Part shown: in pieces, positions 9,329-18,800 of the stretch
Position numbering within the stretch: the stretch's first letter is position 1
How the letters are laid out: the number at the start of each line of letters is the position of its first letter
Translations under genes and position numbers: made by a program
Notes under the pieces: model-generated
The model's database searches: none
What the model was told of the DNA's origin: nothing
What the model saw: the letters and a program-made list of their open reading frames with translations, nothing else
Assembly: GCF_036346615.1 (NCBI RefSeq)
Contig: NZ_CP107836.1
Location: forward strand, 5,518,001 to 5,582,000
DNA: 64,000 nucleotides
Direction: 5' to 3'
DNA from: Streptomyces sp. NBC_00523
Lineage (GTDB): Bacteria; Actinomycetota; Actinomycetes; Streptomycetales; Streptomycetaceae

Positions 9329-10132
9329 GTGTCCATCGGCAACTCCCCCGAAGACGACCAGCCTTCGATCGGTCGAGTGCTCCAGCAGGCTCGTCTCTCC
9401 GAAGGCCTCACGGTCGAAGAGGTCAGCACGTCCACCCGGGTGCGCATCCCCATCGTGCACGCGATCGAGCAGGACGACTTCTCCCGCTGCGGCGGCGACG
9501 TGTACGCCCGCGGCCACATCCGTACGCTCGCCCGAGCCGTCGGCACCGATCCGGAACCGCTGATCGCGCAGTACGACGCCGAGCACGGCGGCCGTCCCGC
9601 GCCCACGCCGGCGGCGCCGCTGTTCGAGGCCGAGCGCATCCGCTCCGAACCCCGCAGGCCCAACTGGACGGCGGCCATGGTCGCGGCGATCGTCGCCGTG
9701 GTCGGTTTCGTCGGCTTCACCTTCTTCAAGGGTGGCGACGACGGGCCCTCGACGGCCGGCCGTGTGGCCGAGGGGCCGACCTCCGACAAGATCGCCCCGA
9801 AGCCCTCCGCCAGCAAGCCCGCCGACCCCAAGCCGGCCCCGTCCGAGAGCGCCATCGCCGCGGCGCCCCAGGACAAGGTCACCGTCAAGCTCAGCGCCAC
9901 CCAGGGCAAGAGCTGGATCTCCGCCAAGGACCACAACGGCCGGGCCCTCTTCGACGGCACCCTCCAGCAGGGCGAGTCGAAGACCTTCCAGGACAAGGAG
10001 CGCGTCGACCTCATCCTCGGCAACGCGGGCTCGATCGAGCTCTTCGTGAACGGGAAGAAGGTCGAGGACCAGTTCAAGCCCGGACAGGTCGAACGCCTCT
10101 CGTACACCAAGGGCGACCCCGAGGTCGGCTGA
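9329..10132 (+). CDS. RodZ-like helix-turn-helix membrane protein
   Basis: A 267-residue protein with an N-terminal XRE-type helix-turn-helix of the HTH_25 class (residues ~10-86; GRVLQQARLSEGLTVEEV then the typical RGHIRTLARAVG), one membrane segment (~112-132, WTAAMVAAIVAVVGFVGFTF), a Lys/Pro/Ser-rich extracellular linker and a C-terminal DUF4115-type beta domain (~180-262). This is the RodZ layout, linking cytoskeletal or division factors to the cell wall in rods; its role in Streptomyces is not settled, so I give no symbol. The start is GTG with weak GAAAGG upstream. A possible promoter is TTGCCC (9259) with TAGACT (9284), spacing 19. Confidence 0.85.
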   Translation: MSIGNSPEDDQPSIGRVLQQARLSEGLTVEEVSTSTRVRIPIVHAIEQDDFSRCGGDVYARGHIRTLARAVGTDPEPLIAQYDAEHGGRPAPTPAAPLFEAERIRSEPRRPNWTAAMVAAIVAVVGFVGFTFFKGGDDGPSTAGRVAEGPTSDKIAPKPSASKPADPKPAPSESAIAAAPQDKVTVKLSATQGKSWISAKDHNGRALFDGTLQQGESKTFQDKERVDLILGNAGSIELFVNGKKVEDQFKPGQVERLSYTKGDPEVG

Positions 10133-10158
10133 CCGGTCACCCGGAGACATCGCGGCGC

Positions 10159-10192
10159 GGCGAGCGCCCGGCCACCGTGCCGGGCGCTCGCC
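10159..10192 (+). terminator. hairpin downstream of rodZ-like gene
   Basis: GGCGAGCGCCCGGC-6 nt-GCCGGGCGCTCGCC, a perfect 14-bp stem followed by GTCTTTGT. It separates the rodZ-like gene from rimO. Confidence 0.8.
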
Positions 10193-10265
10193 GTCTTTGT
10201 CACCGTGGGTAACGGCGCAACCCTCCGCGGCGGGGCAGGTGCCGGGACAAAGTAGTCTTGAGTCC

Positions 10266-11744
10266 ATGCCCGAACGCCGTACCGTCGCCCTTGTCACTCT
10301 TGGCTGCGCCCGTAACGAGGTGGACTCGGAGGAGCTCGCAGGCCGCCTGGCAGCGGACGGCTGGGAGCTCGTCGAGGATGCCTCCGATGCCGATGTCGCC
10401 GTCGTCAACACCTGTGGGTTCGTGGAGGCCGCCAAGAAGGACTCCGTCGACGCCCTCCTCGAAGCCAATGATCTGAAGGACCACGGCCGCACCCAGGCCG
10501 TCGTCGCCGTCGGCTGCATGGCCGAGCGCTACGGCAAGGACCTCGCCGAGGCCCTGCCGGAAGCGGACGGCGTCCTCGGCTTCGACGACTACGCCGACAT
10601 CTCCGACCGCCTCCAGACCATCCTCAACGGCGGCATCCACGCCTCCCACACCCCCCGCGACCGCCGCAAGCTGCTGCCGATCAGCCCCGCCGAGCGGCAG
10701 GACGCCGCCGTGTCCCTGCCCGGCCACGCGCAGGAGATCGCCCCCGCGCCCGCCGACCTGCCGGAGGGCGTCGCCCCGGTCTCCGGGCCGCGCGCGCCCC
10801 TGCGCCGCCGGCTGGGCACCAGCCCCGTCGCCTCGGTCAAGCTGGCCTCCGGCTGCGACCGGCGGTGCTCCTTCTGCGCCATCCCGTCCTTCCGCGGCTC
10901 CTTCATCTCCCGCCGTCCCTCGGACGTGCTGGGCGAGACCCGCTGGCTCGCCGAGCAGGGTGTGAAGGAGGTCATGCTGGTCTCCGAGAACAACACCTCG
11001 TACGGCAAGGACCTGGGCGACATCCGTCTCCTGGAGACCCTGCTGCCCGAGCTCGCGGGCGTCGACGGCATCGAGCGCATCCGCGTCAGCTACCTCCAGC
11101 CCGCCGAGATGCGGCCCGGCCTGATCGACGTCCTCACCTCGACGCCGAAGGTCGCGCCCTACTTCGACCTGTCCTTCCAGCACTCCGCGCCCGGCGTGCT
11201 GCGGGCGATGCGCCGCTTCGGGGACACCGACCGCTTCCTGGAGCTGCTGGACACGATCCGCGGCAAGGCACCGCAGGCCGGCGCCCGGTCCAACTTCATC
11301 GTCGGCTTCCCCGGCGAGACCGAGGACGACCTCGCGGAGCTGGAACGGTTCCTCACGGGCGCCCGTCTCGACGCCATCGGCGTCTTCGGCTACTCCGACG
11401 AGGACGGCACCGAGGCGGTCGGCTACGACAACAAGCTCGACGCCGACGTCATCGCGGAGCGCCTCGCGCACATCTCCCAGCTCGCCGAGGAGCTGACCTC
11501 GCAGCGCGCCGAGGAGCGCATGGGCGAAACGCTCCAGGTGCTGGTCGAGTCCGTCGAGCCCACCGAGGACGAGCCGCGCGCCTACGGCCGCGCCGCGCAC
11601 CAGGCGCCCGAAACCGATGGCCAGGTGCTCTTCACCACACGCGAGGGCCTGGTCCCGGGCCGTATGGTCGAGGCAAAGGTCGTGGGCACCGAAGGCGTGG
11701 ACCTGATCGCCGAGTGCAGTGAGCTTGTGGAGGTAGCCAGATGA
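10266..11744 (+). CDS. rimO: ribosomal protein S12 methylthiotransferase RimO
   Basis: A 492-residue radical-SAM enzyme that methylthiolates Asp88-type aspartate of ribosomal protein uS12. The N-terminal UPF0004 domain has its three cluster cysteines in LGCARNE, NTCGF and VGCMAERY. The radical-SAM motif is GCDRRCSFC (~196-204), and a C-terminal TRAM domain follows (~425-490). A roughly 60-residue Pro/Ala-rich insert precedes the radical-SAM core, typical of actinobacterial RimO. ATG 10266 lies 7 nt after TAGTCT (10253-10258), suggesting a leaderless transcript. The gene overlaps pgsA by ATGA, so rimO-pgsA-cinA is probably one operon. Confidence 0.93.
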   Translation: MPERRTVALVTLGCARNEVDSEELAGRLAADGWELVEDASDADVAVVNTCGFVEAAKKDSVDALLEANDLKDHGRTQAVVAVGCMAERYGKDLAEALPEADGVLGFDDYADISDRLQTILNGGIHASHTPRDRRKLLPISPAERQDAAVSLPGHAQEIAPAPADLPEGVAPVSGPRAPLRRRLGTSPVASVKLASGCDRRCSFCAIPSFRGSFISRRPSDVLGETRWLAEQGVKEVMLVSENNTSYGKDLGDIRLLETLLPELAGVDGIERIRVSYLQPAEMRPGLIDVLTSTPKVAPYFDLSFQHSAPGVLRAMRRFGDTDRFLELLDTIRGKAPQAGARSNFIVGFPGETEDDLAELERFLTGARLDAIGVFGYSDEDGTEAVGYDNKLDADVIAERLAHISQLAEELTSQRAEERMGETLQVLVESVEPTEDEPRAYGRAAHQAPETDGQVLFTTREGLVPGRMVEAKVVGTEGVDLIAECSELVEVAR

Positions 11745-12478
11745 CCGGAGTCCCGGCATCCGCGGCAGGCGGTTCCGGCGCGACGCCGGTCCGCGGCGGA
11801 AAGCTGGGCGCCGCTGCGGTCAATCAGGCCAGTCTGTGGAACATCGCCAACCTCCTGACGATGGCCCGGCTCGTGCTCGTTCCCGGCTTCGTGGTGCTGC
11901 TGCTCCACAACGGCGGGTACGACCCGGCCTGGCGCTCCTTCGCCTGGGCCGCCTTCGCCATCGCCATGATCACCGACCTGTTCGACGGGCATCTCGCGCG
12001 TACGTACAACCTGGTCACCGACTTCGGGAAGATCGCCGACCCGATCGCCGACAAGGCGATCATGGGCGCCGCGCTGATCTGTCTGTCGTACCTGGGCGAT
12101 CTGCCCTGGTGGGTGACGGGCGTGATCCTGTTCCGTGAGCTGGGCATCACGCTGATGCGGTTCTGGGTGATCCGGCACGGGGTCATTCCGGCCAGTCGCG
12201 GCGGCAAGATGAAGACGCTGGCGCAGGGGACGGCCGTCGGGATGTACGTCCTGGCGCTGACCGGTCCGCTGGCCACCCTGCGCTTCTGGGTGATGGCGGT
12301 GGCGGTCGTGCTGACGGTCGTCACCGGTCTCGACTACGTCCGCCAGGCCGTCGTGCTGCGTCGCCAGGGCCTCGCGGCGGAACGGGCGGCCGGGGAAGCC
12401 CCTCGGGCCGCCTCCGAGGAGCCCGGCGCGGTCGCCGAGGCGGCGGGGGCCCGGGGGTCGGCGGAGGCCGAGCGGTGA
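11741..12478 (+). CDS. pgsA: CDP-diacylglycerol-glycerol-3-phosphate 3-phosphatidyltransferase
   Basis: A 245-residue membrane enzyme that makes phosphatidylglycerol phosphate from CDP-diacylglycerol and glycerol-3-phosphate. It carries the complete CDP-alcohol phosphotransferase signature: the stretch DLFDGHLAR is followed by a GKIADPIAD tail at the correct spacing (residues ~80-107). Several hydrophobic helices cover residues ~35-205, and a variable Ala/Glu-rich tail ends the protein. Its ATG overlaps the rimO stop (ATGA) and its stop overlaps the cinA GTG (GTGA), indicating translational coupling. Confidence 0.92.
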   Translation: MTGVPASAAGGSGATPVRGGKLGAAAVNQASLWNIANLLTMARLVLVPGFVVLLLHNGGYDPAWRSFAWAAFAIAMITDLFDGHLARTYNLVTDFGKIADPIADKAIMGAALICLSYLGDLPWWVTGVILFRELGITLMRFWVIRHGVIPASRGGKMKTLAQGTAVGMYVLALTGPLATLRFWVMAVAVVLTVVTGLDYVRQAVVLRRQGLAAERAAGEAPRAASEEPGAVAEAAGARGSAEAER

Positions 12479-12984
12479 CTGCGGCGGGCCGGGTGCTGCG
12501 GCTCCTTGTCGAGCGGGGGGAGACCCTTGCCGTCGCGGAGTCGCTGACCGGCGGCCTGGTCGCGGCCGAACTGACGTCCGTACCGGGTGCCTCCCAAGCC
12601 TTCAGGGGCTCGGTGACGGCTTACGCGACCCCCCTCAAGAGTGAAGTCCTCGGGGTGGACGCGGGCCTTCTGGCGGAGCGCGGAGCGGTTGACGCGGACG
12701 TCGCGCGTCAGATGGCGACAGGCGTACGGCGGGTTCTGGGCGCAGACTGGGGGGTGGCGACCACCGGCGTCGCCGGCCCCGAACCACAGGACGGCCGGCC
12801 CGTCGGAACGGTTTTCGTCGCGGTCAGCGGCCCGGACGGCACCGAGAAAGTGTCCGCGCTGAGGTTGAACGGCGACCGGGCGGACATCCGTAAGAAGAGC
12901 GTACGAAGCGCGCTCGACCTGCTCTCAGGCGAACTCCACGAGAATGCGAGCGCACAGGATACGGAAGAGAACGGGGGGAATTGA
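12475..12984 (+). CDS. cinA: CinA-family nicotinamide-nucleotide amidohydrolase
   Basis: A 169-residue stand-alone CinA C-terminal domain (PncC type), which deamidates nicotinamide mononucleotide to nicotinate mononucleotide for pyridine-nucleotide recycling. ESLTGGL near residue 22 and TTGVAGP near 95 are the family motifs. It lacks the N-terminal MocF-like half of full-length CinA, which is normal for the actinobacterial short form. GTG start overlaps the pgsA stop by 4 nt. A cinA-clgR order is widespread in actinobacteria. Confidence 0.88.
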   Translation: MTAAGRVLRLLVERGETLAVAESLTGGLVAAELTSVPGASQAFRGSVTAYATPLKSEVLGVDAGLLAERGAVDADVARQMATGVRRVLGADWGVATTGVAGPEPQDGRPVGTVFVAVSGPDGTEKVSALRLNGDRADIRKKSVRSALDLLSGELHENASAQDTEENGGN

Positions 12985-13093
12985 TGTTTGCAGCCCTGAG
13001 TGAACACGACATCGCTCCCCGCACGGCCGCAGCGCTAGGCGGTACGGTGGGGCGTGAAGGATGCGGCTACGCGGTCCGAGGAGGGAGCCACCG

Positions 13094-13477
13094 ATGATTC
13101 TGCTCCGTCGCCTGCTGGGTGACGTGCTGCGTCGGCAGCGCCAGCGCCAAGGCCGTACTCTGCGCGAAGTCTCCTCGTCCGCCCGAGTTTCGCTCGGCTA
13201 TCTCTCCGAGGTGGAGCGGGGGCAGAAGGAGGCATCCTCCGAACTGCTCTCCGCCATTTGCGACGCGCTTGACGTACGGATGTCCGAGCTCATGCGTGAA
13301 GTGAGCGATGAGCTGTCCCTGGCCGAACTGGCCGAGTCGGCAGCGGCCAGCGATCCGGTACCTGTACCGGTGCGCCCCATGCTCAACTCCGTCTCCGTTA
13401 CCTCGGTGGCGGGTGTACCGACGGGGCGGGTGACCATCAAGGCACCCGCGGAAGCGGTGGACGTAGTCGCCGCCTGA
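13094..13477 (+). CDS. clgR: ClgR, XRE-family activator of Clp protease genes
   Basis: A 127-residue regulator with an XRE helix-turn-helix at residues ~8-65 (GRTLREVSSSARVSLGYLS, then EVERGQKEASSELLSAICDAL). This matches ClgR, which activates clpP1P2, clpC and lon in Streptomyces, and the ftsK-pgsA-clgR synteny is shared with mycobacteria. The protein ends VDVVAA; a C-terminal Ala-Ala is reported as the signal by which ClgR is degraded by ClpP, so the feedback tag is present. ATG 13094 is preceded by GAGGGAG; an in-frame ATG at 13061 lacks such a site. A strong hairpin follows. Confidence 0.9.
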   Translation: MILLRRLLGDVLRRQRQRQGRTLREVSSSARVSLGYLSEVERGQKEASSELLSAICDALDVRMSELMREVSDELSLAELAESAAASDPVPVPVRPMLNSVSVTSVAGVPTGRVTIKAPAEAVDVVAA

Positions 13478-13501
13478 CCGTTCGGTTCGGTGTGAAGCCG
13501 G

Positions 13502-13543
13502 AGCCCCGGCTCTCCCCCTGTTGTGGGGGAGGGCCGGGGCTTT
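13502..13543 (+). terminator. hairpin terminator downstream of clgR
   Basis: AGCCCCGGCTCTCCCCC-TGTTGT-GGGGGAGGGCCGGGGCT, a long GC stem with small mismatches followed by TTTCGT. It lies 25 nt past the clgR stop. The rest of the gap to dps shows no gene. Confidence 0.8.
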
Positions 13544-13742
13544 CGTGTGCCTGCGTGTGGATTTGGTCCGCCGGGGCGTGTGTCAGCGGGGCGATGGGGG
13601 GCAGGCGCGTGGATGAGAGACCGAGGAACCGTCCCGAAGGCACGTGGCGGAACCATCGGAGACTTCCTCAAATGACTGTTTTGCTTCGTTTGTGCCATCG
13701 TGGGTGGTGCTGAACGGAACGGATTCCAGATCGGAGACGTGC

Positions 13743-14213
13743 ATGTCTGTGGTGAAGAGCCCACTGTCCGAGACCGACCTCAAGACCGTCGGAGACGCCC
13801 TCCAAGGCGCTCTGGTGGATCTCCTCGACCTTTCTCTGGTGGCCAAGCAGGTCCACTGGAACGTGGTCGGGCCGCGGTTCAGGTCCGTGCACCTCCAGCT
13901 CGACGATGTCGTGGACACCGCTCGCCAGCACTCCGACACGGTCGCGGAGCGGGCGTCCGCGCTCGGCGTCAACCCGGACGGCCGATCGGCGACGATCGCC
14001 AAGAGCACGGCCATCGCCTCCGTGTCCGAGGGCTGGATCAAGGACGTGGACGCGGTCAAGACCCTGGTCGACGCCCTGGGCGTGGTGATCGGGCGGATGC
14101 GCGAGCGCATCGAGGTGACCGAGAGCCCGGACCCGGTCAGCCAGGACATCCTGATCTCGCTGACCGCCGACCTCGAAAAGCACGCATGGATGTTCCAGGC
14201 CGAGAGCGCCTGA
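13743..14213 (+). CDS. dpsB: Dps-family ferritin-like DNA-protection protein
   Basis: A 156-residue Dps protein; the family forms 12-mers that oxidise and store iron and bind the nucleoid. The ferroxidase residues are visible: His in KQVHWNVVGP, then His, Asp and Glu in SVHLQLDDVVDTARQHSD and VAERASALG. Streptomyces have several Dps; the copy next to clgR is, as I recall, DpsB of S. coelicolor, which lacks the long tails of DpsA. This protein also has a short N-terminus and ends shortly after the last helix. ATG 13743 begins the Dps homology; an earlier in-frame ATG at 13644 adds unrelated sequence. Confidence 0.9.
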   Translation: MSVVKSPLSETDLKTVGDALQGALVDLLDLSLVAKQVHWNVVGPRFRSVHLQLDDVVDTARQHSDTVAERASALGVNPDGRSATIAKSTAIASVSEGWIKDVDAVKTLVDALGVVIGRMRERIEVTESPDPVSQDILISLTADLEKHAWMFQAESA

Positions 14214-14261
14214 GCACACGCCGTCACTCAACCCGACTTCTCCCCTGGAGGTACGAGCATC

Positions 14262-14450
14262 ATGAACGAAGGCGCGAAGGACAAGGTCACCGGCAAGGCG
14301 AAGGAAGCCATGGGCAAGATGACCGGCGACCGTCGCAAGGAGGCCGAGGGCAAGGCGGACCAGGCCAAGGGCAAGGCCAAGGACGCCATGGGCGGCGCCC
14401 GCGACCGGGCGGACGGCGTCAAGGACTCCCTGAGCGACGACAAGGACTGA
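14262..14450 (+). CDS. CsbD-family stress protein
   Basis: A 62-residue, very hydrophilic Lys/Asp/Gly/Ala protein built of repeated KGKAK and DKxxG-like motifs, typical of CsbD. Such proteins are induced by general stress regulons (sigma-B in Bacillus and Streptomyces relatives); the molecular role is unknown. CTGGAGG sits about 8 nt before the ATG. It follows dps by 48 nt and is closed by its own hairpin, so it may share a stress transcript with dps. Confidence 0.88.
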   Translation: MNEGAKDKVTGKAKEAMGKMTGDRRKEAEGKADQAKGKAKDAMGGARDRADGVKDSLSDDKD

Positions 14451-14463
14451 CCAGCCCTCGGCG

Positions 14464-14488
14464 AGCCCCCACCCGCGCGGTGGGGGCT
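14464..14488 (+). terminator. hairpin downstream of csbD-like gene
   Basis: AGCCCCCAC-7 nt-GTGGGGGCT, a perfect 9-bp stem 13 nt after the stop codon. Confidence 0.75.
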
Positions 14489-14621
14489 CCGCGCTGAAAG
14501 GGGCCGGTACGGGGTTGTGCGACCGGCCCCGTACGCGCCGGGAGTGCAACGGTGCGCTCTCGCCCCGGCGGAACGGGCGCGACTAGGGTCCTTCGTTTGG
14601 ATCAAGCCGGAGGAGGCGGCC

Positions 14622-14885
14622 ATGGTACGGCGATGGGTGCCGGCGCTCGTTCTCTGCGGCCTGTGGTGGTGGGCCGTGCTGCGGCTGATACTCGCCCCGG
14701 CGCACGCGGGGGTGGTCGAGGGAGCGGTGGCGGCGGGCGGCTGGGGGCTCAGCCTCCTGCCGGTGCACGTGGCCGCGACGGCCAGGCCCCTCGGCATCTT
14801 CGACGCGGGTACGGGCCTCCTGCGACGCGGTACGGCGTGGGCCCGGAGGCGCGCGGGGGCATGGCGGCGGTGGGTGGTCAGGTAG
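14622..14885 (+). CDS. small hydrophobic protein of unknown function
   Basis: An 87-residue unknown. Residues ~5-25 (WVPALVLCGLWWWAVLRLIL) and ~33-55 look like two membrane segments, followed by a basic Arg/Trp-rich tail (RRRAGAWRRW). ATG 14622 is preceded by a strong GGAGGAGG site, which decides the start over an open frame reaching back to 14517. I recognise no family. It points towards the convergent glycosylase gene, 60 nt away. Confidence 0.7.
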   Translation: MVRRWVPALVLCGLWWWAVLRLILAPAHAGVVEGAVAAGGWGLSLLPVHVAATARPLGIFDAGTGLLRRGTAWARRRAGAWRRWVVR

Positions 14886-14945
14886 GTGTCGGGGCGGCCG
14901 TTCCGGCTGTCCGGGCCGGGGGCTCTGCGCCGGTAGCGGTGTACG

Positions 14946-15770
14946 TCAGGTGGGCCCCGGGCCGGTCTGGCAGCCGGGACACCAGTAGGCGGGGCGGTCG
15001 TCCTGCTCGGCCGCGCGGACCGGGGTTCCGCAGCGCAGACAGGGGCGGTGTGTCCGTCCGTAGACCCAGAGGCTTTCGCTCGGCCTGCGCGCGCGGGCGT
15101 TGGCGACGGTACGGGAACGGCCCCCGGCGGTCGTGACGCGGTTCGGGCGGTCGCGGTTGGCGTCGAGGAGCTGGTGCGCCGTGCTGACCAGCAGGGTGGC
15201 CGTCCGCGCGGGCAGCTCGCCGATGGGGAGCCAGGGGGTGGCCCGGGCCAGGAAGCAGAGCTCGGCCTTGTAGATGTTCCCGATGCCGGCCAGGTTGCGC
15301 TGGTCGAGCAGGGCTTCGCCGAGCGGGCGGGCCGGATCGCTCAGGAGATTGCGCAGCGCGGTGTCGGGGTCCCAGTCGGGGCCGAGCAGATCGGGGCCGA
15401 GATGGCCGACCGCCTGCTCCTCGTCCTGGGTGCGCAGGAGCTCCAGGACCGGGAGACGGTAGCCGACGGCGGTGTGGGCCGCGTTGCCCAGGACGGCGCG
15501 GATCTGGTGGGCGGGGCCGCCGCGCCAGCGCTCGCCCGGGGCGTAGATCCGCCAGGCGCCGTCCATCCGGAGGTGGCTGTGCAGGGTGAGACCGCCCTCG
15601 ATCCGGGTCAGCAGGTGCTTGCCCCGGGCGGTGACGTCCAGCACCGCCCGGCCCGTGAGGTCGGCGGTGGCGAACCGCGGGACGCGGAGGGCGGACGTGG
15701 TGAGGACCTGTCCGGCCAGCGCATGATGCAGCCGCGCGGCGGTCTGCAGGACGGTGTCTCCTTCGGGCAT
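14946..15770 (-). CDS. Fpg/Nei-family DNA glycosylase
   Basis: A 274-residue base-excision glycosylase/AP lyase. It starts MPEGDT, so Pro2 and Glu3 (the catalytic Schiff-base nucleophile and acid) are present, and GDT rather than LPE indicates the Nei (endonuclease VIII-like) branch used on oxidised pyrimidines. The conserved Lys lies in TARGKHLLT (~52), the H2TH region holds LLDQRNLAGIGNIYKAE (~155), and the zinc finger is CLRCG plus CPGC near the C-terminus. The helicase Lhr gene is upstream on the same strand with a 46-nt gap; an Lhr-Nei pairing is common in actinobacteria and suggests shared DNA-repair work. Confidence 0.9.
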   Translation of the reverse strand: MPEGDTVLQTAARLHHALAGQVLTTSALRVPRFATADLTGRAVLDVTARGKHLLTRIEGGLTLHSHLRMDGAWRIYAPGERWRGGPAHQIRAVLGNAAHTAVGYRLPVLELLRTQDEEQAVGHLGPDLLGPDWDPDTALRNLLSDPARPLGEALLDQRNLAGIGNIYKAELCFLARATPWLPIGELPARTATLLVSTAHQLLDANRDRPNRVTTAGGRSRTVANARARRPSESLWVYGRTHRPCLRCGTPVRAAEQDDRPAYWCPGCQTGPGPT

Positions 15771-15816
15771 GCCTCCATGATGCGTGGGGCGGAGTGGTGT
15801 GGTGCGAGATGCGGCG

Positions 15817-18800
15817 TTACGCGCGCAGGCGCAGGCCCCTCGGGGTGGCGAGGAAGCCGGCCGCCTCCAGCGTCCGCCCCAGGGGCGAGGTCAGGGACGA
15901 GGCGCCGTTGGTGCGCTCGACGGTCACCGTGCCGAGGGCCCCGGCGCGGGCGGCCGAGGCCAGCGCGCCGGCCGCCGCCCGGAGCGCGGGGTCGTCCGGA
16001 TCGGTCGGCCAGGCCAGCAGCGTCTTGCCGCCGCGCTCCATGTACAGCGTCAGCTCACCGTCGACCAGCACCACGAGCGAGCCCGCCTTGCGGCCCGGCT
16101 TGTGACCGGCCCCGTCCGGCGGCTCCGGCCACGGCAGGGCGGCGCCGTACGCGTTGGCCGGGTCGGCCGCCGCGAGGACCAGGGCGCGGGGGTCGGCGCC
16201 CGGCTCCGTACGGTCCCGGGCCGTGGACACCGCGCGGAGCCGGTCGACCGCGCCGTCCATCGCGAACTGGGCGGCCCCCAGCCCCTCCACGACGTACCCC
16301 CGGCGCGCCTGCCCGTTGTCCTCGAAGGCCGAAAGGACCCGGTACGCCGCCGAGAAGCCGCCCTCGACGCCCTCAGCCTGCACCGCGCCCCGGGTCACCA
16401 CCCCGTGGCGGTCGAGCAGCGTGCGCGCCAGGGCGTGGGCGCGGTGCGTGGGCTCGGGCTCGAGGGCCGGCAGCAGGGACCAGCGGCCGGAGACCGTGGG
16501 CGGCCCGGTGCGTGAGGCCGGGCGGGCGGCGGCGGTGAGGGTGCCGTAACGGCCGCGCGGCACATTCCGCCGGGCGCGGTGCGCGGTCGAGCCGGCCGTG
16601 CGGCCCGAGCCCAGGAGGGAGCGGAGCGGCGCGAGGGTGTCGTTGGTGAGGCGGCCGGACCAGGCGAGGTCCCACACGGCGTCCGCCAGTTGCGGATCGG
16701 TGCAGTCGGGGTGGGTGGTGGCGCGGACCTGATCGGCGATCTGGCGGAAGAACAGGCCGTAGCCGCCGCCGAGCGCGGTCAGCACGGACTCGTGCAGTGC
16801 GCTGAGCTCCAAGGGACGCGGCGGGGGGAGGAGCAGGGGCGCGCTGTCGGCGAGATAGAGGGAGATCCAGCCGTCCTTGCCGGGCAGGGCGCCCGCGCCG
16901 GCCCAGACGACTTCGCCGGTGGTGGTCAGCTCGTCCAGGAGCGCGGGGGTGTAGCCGGTGACGCGGCCGGGCAGGACGAGCCGCTCCAGCGCGGAGGCGG
17001 GGACGGGCGCCCCCTGGAGCTGTTCGACGGCGCGGGCCAGTCCGTCTATGCCGCGCAGGCTGTTGCCGCCGAGATGCTGCCACTGCGGCAGGAACCCGGC
17101 CAGGGCGGCGGGCGGGACCGGCTCCAGCTCATGGCGGAGGGCGGCGAGCGAACGGCGCCGCAGCCGTCGCAGCACCGTGGCGTCGCACCACTCCTGGCCG
17201 ATGCCGGCGGGGTGGAACTCGCCCTGGACGATGCGGCCCGACGCCGCGAGCCGTTGCAGCGCCCCGTCGGTGACGGCGGTGCCGAGGCCGAACCGGGCCG
17301 CCGCCGCGGTGGAGGTGAACGGGCCGTGCGTACGGGCGTACCGGGCGAGGAGGTCGCCGAGGGGGTCCTTCACCGGTTCGGTGAACGCTTCGGGGACGCC
17401 GACCGGGAGCGCCGTGCCCAGGGCGTCGCGCAGTCGGCCGGCGTCCTCGATCGCCGCCCAGTGGGCCGCCCCGGCGATCCGGACGCGGATGGCGCGGCGG
17501 GCGGACTCCAGCTCCGTTGCCCAGGCGGGGTCGGCCCCGCGCTCGGCCAGCTCCTCGTCGGTGAGCGGGCCGAGCACCCGCAGCAGGTCCGCGACGCCCT
17601 CGGCGTCCTTGACCCGGCGGTCGTCCGCCAGCCACTGGAGCTCCCGCTCCAGCTCGGTCAGCACATCGGCGTCGAGCAGTTCGCGCAGTTCCGCCCGGCC
17701 CAGCAGCTCGGCGAGGAGCCGGGAGTCCAGGGAGAGCGCGGCGGCACGCCGTTCGGCGAGCGGCGAGTCGCCCTCGTACAGGAACTGGGCGACATAGCCG
17801 AAGAGGAGGGAGCGGGCGAACGGGGAGGGCTCCTGGGTGGTGACCTCGACCAGGCGGATGCGCCGGGCCTCCAGGTCTCCCATCACCTCCGTGAGCCCCG
17901 GGACGTCGAAGACGTCCTGGAGGCATTCGCGGACCGCTTCGAGAACGATGGGGAAGGAGCCGAACTCGGAGGCGACCTGGAGGAGCTGCGCGGCCCGCTG
18001 GCGCTGCTGCCAGAGCGGGGTGCGTTTGCCGGGACTGCGGCGGGGGAGCAGGAGCGCCCTGGCGGCGCACTCGCGGAACCGCGAGGCGAACAGGGCTGAG
18101 CCGCCGACCTGGTCGGTGACGATCTGCGCGATCTCGCCCTTGTCGAAGGCCACATCGGCCGCGCCGACCGGGGGCTGATCGCTGTCGAAGGCGGTGTTGG
18201 CCGGGGCGAGCGGCGCCGAGGCGTCCTGGCCGGGCTCCTGGCCCGGGTCCTTCGACGGGTCGAAGTCCAGCAGGTCCAGGCCCATCATGTCGGCGTCGGG
18301 CAGCCGCAGCACGATGCCGTCGTCGGCATGCATGACCTGCGCGTCCATCCCGTACCGCTCGGCCAGACGGGCGCTCAGCGCCAGCGCCCACGGGGCGTGC
18401 ACCTGCGCGCCGAACGGGGAGTGCACGACGACCCGCCAGTCGCCCAGCTCGTCCCGGAAGCGCTCGACCAGGATGGTCCGGTCGTCCGGGACGTGACCGC
18501 AGGCGCGGCGCTGCTCGTCCAGATACGCCAGGACGTTGTCGACGGCCCAGGTGTCGAGCCCGGCGGAGAGCAGGCGGTCCCGCGCGTCCTCGGGGGAGAG
18601 CCCGCCGAGCTCGCGCAGGAAGGCCCCCAGGGCGCGGCCCAGCTCCAGCGGGCGGCCCAGCTGGTCGCCCTTCCAGAACGGCAGCCGCCCGGGGACACCG
18701 GGCGCGGGGGAGACGAGGACCCGGTCACGGGTGATGTCCTCGATGCGCCAGGAGGTCGTGCCCAGCGTGAAGACGTCGCCGACCCGGGACTCGTAGACCA

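Noticed and set aside
12985..13093. TGTTTGC-8 nt-GTGAACA upstream of clgR as a ClgR autoregulatory box
   Set aside because: Half sites match the GTTCGC-N5-GCG pattern poorly and spacing is wrong.
15048..16538. Plus-strand 496-codon ORF across nei-like and lhr genes
   Set aside because: It runs over the ends of two well-supported minus-strand genes and has no recognisable domain.
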